A model generated the notes under the pieces. It made no database searches. It was not told where the DNA came from and saw nothing but the letters and a program-made list of their open reading frames with translations. DNA of 7,087 bases from Acidobacterium sp. (lineage in GTDB: Bacteria; Acidobacteriota; Terriglobia; Terriglobales; Acidobacteriaceae), in NCBI GenBank assembly GCA_003152595.1, contig PMAM01000113.1:1146-8232 (forward strand), in the 5' to 3' direction. Positions 6,006-7,087 of the stretch are shown here, one piece after another. How positions within the stretch are numbered: position 1 is the first letter of the stretch; each line of letters begins with the position of its first letter. Made by a program: the position numbers and the translations under genes.

Positions 6006-6359
6006 ATGAAAGAACAATTTCAGGCTCGTATGTTGCGAATCCACTTCGGTGAGAGCGATAAGTGGAACGGAAAGCCGCTGTACGAAGCCATCCTCTCAAA
6101 GTGCCAGGATCTGGGAATAGCGGGAGCTACCGTTTACCGGGGCATCGAGGGCTACGGAGCGAGCACTCGCATTCATCACGCCAGCCATTGGAAATTCTCC
6201 AGAGATGCCCCAGTCATGCTGAGCGTGATCGACACCGAAGAGCAGATCGCAAAGCTGATTCCCCATCTGGACGAGATGGTCCAGGACGGCCTGGTTGCGA
6301 TGTCCCGGGTCGAAGTCATCCGATACGTTCGTCAGGAAGATGTTCGGGGAAAAGCGTAG
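6006..6359 (+). CDS. Single-domain DUF190 (PII-like) protein
   Basis: This is a 117-aa DUF190 protein of normal family length. It shows the full signature: LRIHFGESDKWNGKPLYEAI (10-29), GATVYRGIEGYGASTRIHH (40-58), then IDTEEQIAKLIPHLDEMVQD and VEVIRY. It is much closer to domain 2 of the preceding protein than to domain 1, so the two probably arose by duplication, and they may form mixed PII-like trimers. GGAGG (5994-5998) sits 7 nt before ATG 6006, and only 14 nt separate it from the previous stop. The function is unknown; placement next to crcB and downstream of a fluoride riboswitch points to fluoride physiology. Confidence 0.95.
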   Translation: MKEQFQARMLRIHFGESDKWNGKPLYEAILSKCQDLGIAGATVYRGIEGYGASTRIHHASHWKFSRDAPVMLSVIDTEEQIAKLIPHLDEMVQDGLVAMSRVEVIRYVRQEDVRGKA

Positions 6360-6365
6360 TAACAG

Positions 6366-7087
6366 ATGCAGACATACAAGAGCAGTTCGACAGTGCAGGA
6401 TTACGGCGGCCTTCCGGCTGAGACATCCGTGCCTGTTGACGGCGCCTCTCGTCTGTTGCGACTTGCCGATCTGGCCCAGGAACTTGTAGCTGAGCCGGTC
6501 GCAGAGGAAGCACGCGAGCTCGCAGCGCGGGTTTCCGAAGGGCGCTTCTATGTAGCCTGTGTCGGCCAGTTTAAGCGAGGCAAATCGACCCTGCTCAACG
6601 CTCTGGTCGGCCACGCAGTCGTTCCGACCGGATATGTTCCGGTGACGGCAGTGCCTACCGTGATTCGGTTTGGCGGCGAACTTCGCGCGCGCGTTCGCAT
6701 GCGAGACGGGTCCTGGCAGGAGGTCGCGACGCCCGACTTGAAGGAATACGTGACCGAGGAACTCAACCCCGAAAACCAAAAAGGCGTGGAGGGCGCGGAA
6801 GTATTCGTGCCCAGCTCCCTGTTGTCCTCCGGCATGTGTTTTGTGGACACGCCAGGTTTGGGCTCCGTCTTCACCGGAAATTCGGCAACCACGCAGGCAT
6901 TCATTCCTCACATCGATGCAGCCCTGGTTGTGGTCGGAGCCGATCCGCCGATTGGCGGCGAGGAGTTGGCGCTGGTCGAAGCCGTCGGCAGGCAGGTTCA
7001 GGATTTAATCCTGGTCATCAACAAAGCGGATCGCACTACTGATCCGGAGCGCGCAGCGGCGGTCAGGTTCACGCGCGAAGTTCTCGA
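6366..7087 (+). CDS. Dynamin-like GTPase (second of two), cut by the window end
   Basis: The open frame runs from ATG 6366 off the right edge (240 codons seen). A short variable start and a helical stretch (30-58) precede a complete-looking G domain: G1 GQFKRGKST (67-75), G2 within PVTAVPT with Thr94, G3 DTPG (161-164), and G4 NKAD (219-222). Spacing and wording match the first dynamin-like protein (both have TAVPT after the P-loop and DTPGLGS), but the N-terminal part is some 147 residues shorter and the G4 motif is canonical, so they are distant paralogues. It starts 6 nt after the second DUF190 stop; the ribosome site is weak (GGGGA about 14 nt upstream), suggesting coupling to the upstream gene. 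Paired dynamins that act together are known in other bacteria. The C-terminal half is unseen. Confidence 0.93.
   Translation, partial: MQTYKSSSTVQDYGGLPAETSVPVDGASRLLRLADLAQELVAEPVAEEARELAARVSEGRFYVACVGQFKRGKSTLLNALVGHAVVPTGYVPVTAVPTVIRFGGELRARVRMRDGSWQEVATPDLKEYVTEELNPENQKGVEGAEVFVPSSLLSSGMCFVDTPGLGSVFTGNSATTQAFIPHIDAALVVVGADPPIGGEELALVEAVGRQVQDLILVINKADRTTDPERAAAVRFTREVL

Noticed and set aside
6096..6911. 271-aa open frame on the minus strand
   Set aside because: It is antisense to the second DUF190 gene and the second dynamin gene, with no recognisable domain.
1..7087. CRISPR arrays, tRNA or rRNA genes, insertion sequences
   Set aside because: I saw no regularly spaced direct repeats, no cloverleaf or rRNA sequence, and no transposase motif on either strand.

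Overview
This GC-rich window looks like the chromosome of a soil-type bacterium. An Acidobacteriota (Terriglobia-like) host is my best guess. The reasons are the Tat-exported GH1 glycosidase, the style of the DUF190 and dynamin proteins, and an intergenic repeat with the wording TGTCATCCCGAAGCGAGCG. The taxonomic call rests on memory of such genomes and was not tested.

Left part (1-1880): a short repeat-like, palindrome-rich tail (about 1-62) is followed by one minus-strand gene (153-1727). It encodes an exported GH1 beta-glucosidase-like protein whose catalytic nucleophile is present but whose acid/base Glu is replaced by Met. A divergent promoter region (about 1745-1861) separates it from the plus-strand genes.

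Right part (1833-7087): a good sigma70-type promoter leads into a fluoride riboswitch (crcB motif, about 1885-1933). Downstream on the same strand lie the wreck of an enolase gene (about 1952-2388), a 698-aa dynamin-like GTPase, a CrcB/Fluc fluoride channel, the remains of a small CxxC protein gene that resembles DUF6062, a tandem two-domain DUF190 protein, a single-domain DUF190 protein, and a second dynamin-like GTPase that runs off the window end. From 2470 on, intact genes follow each other closely (21, 14 and 6 nt gaps, plus an ATGA overlap after crcB), so this is very probably one operon.

How it fits together: fluoride enters cells as HF and poisons enolase and other enzymes. CrcB/Fluc exports F-, and DUF190 (PII-like fold) often sits beside crcB. 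The broken enolase suggests that the locus once also supplied a spare copy of the fluoride target. The unexpected element is a pair of dynamin-like membrane GTPases around the channel and DUF190 genes, which suggests a membrane-remodelling or membrane-integrity arm of fluoride stress defence. I know of no experimental description of such a system. The riboswitch appears suited to translational control of the now-broken enolase, so whether it still controls the dynamin genes is open.
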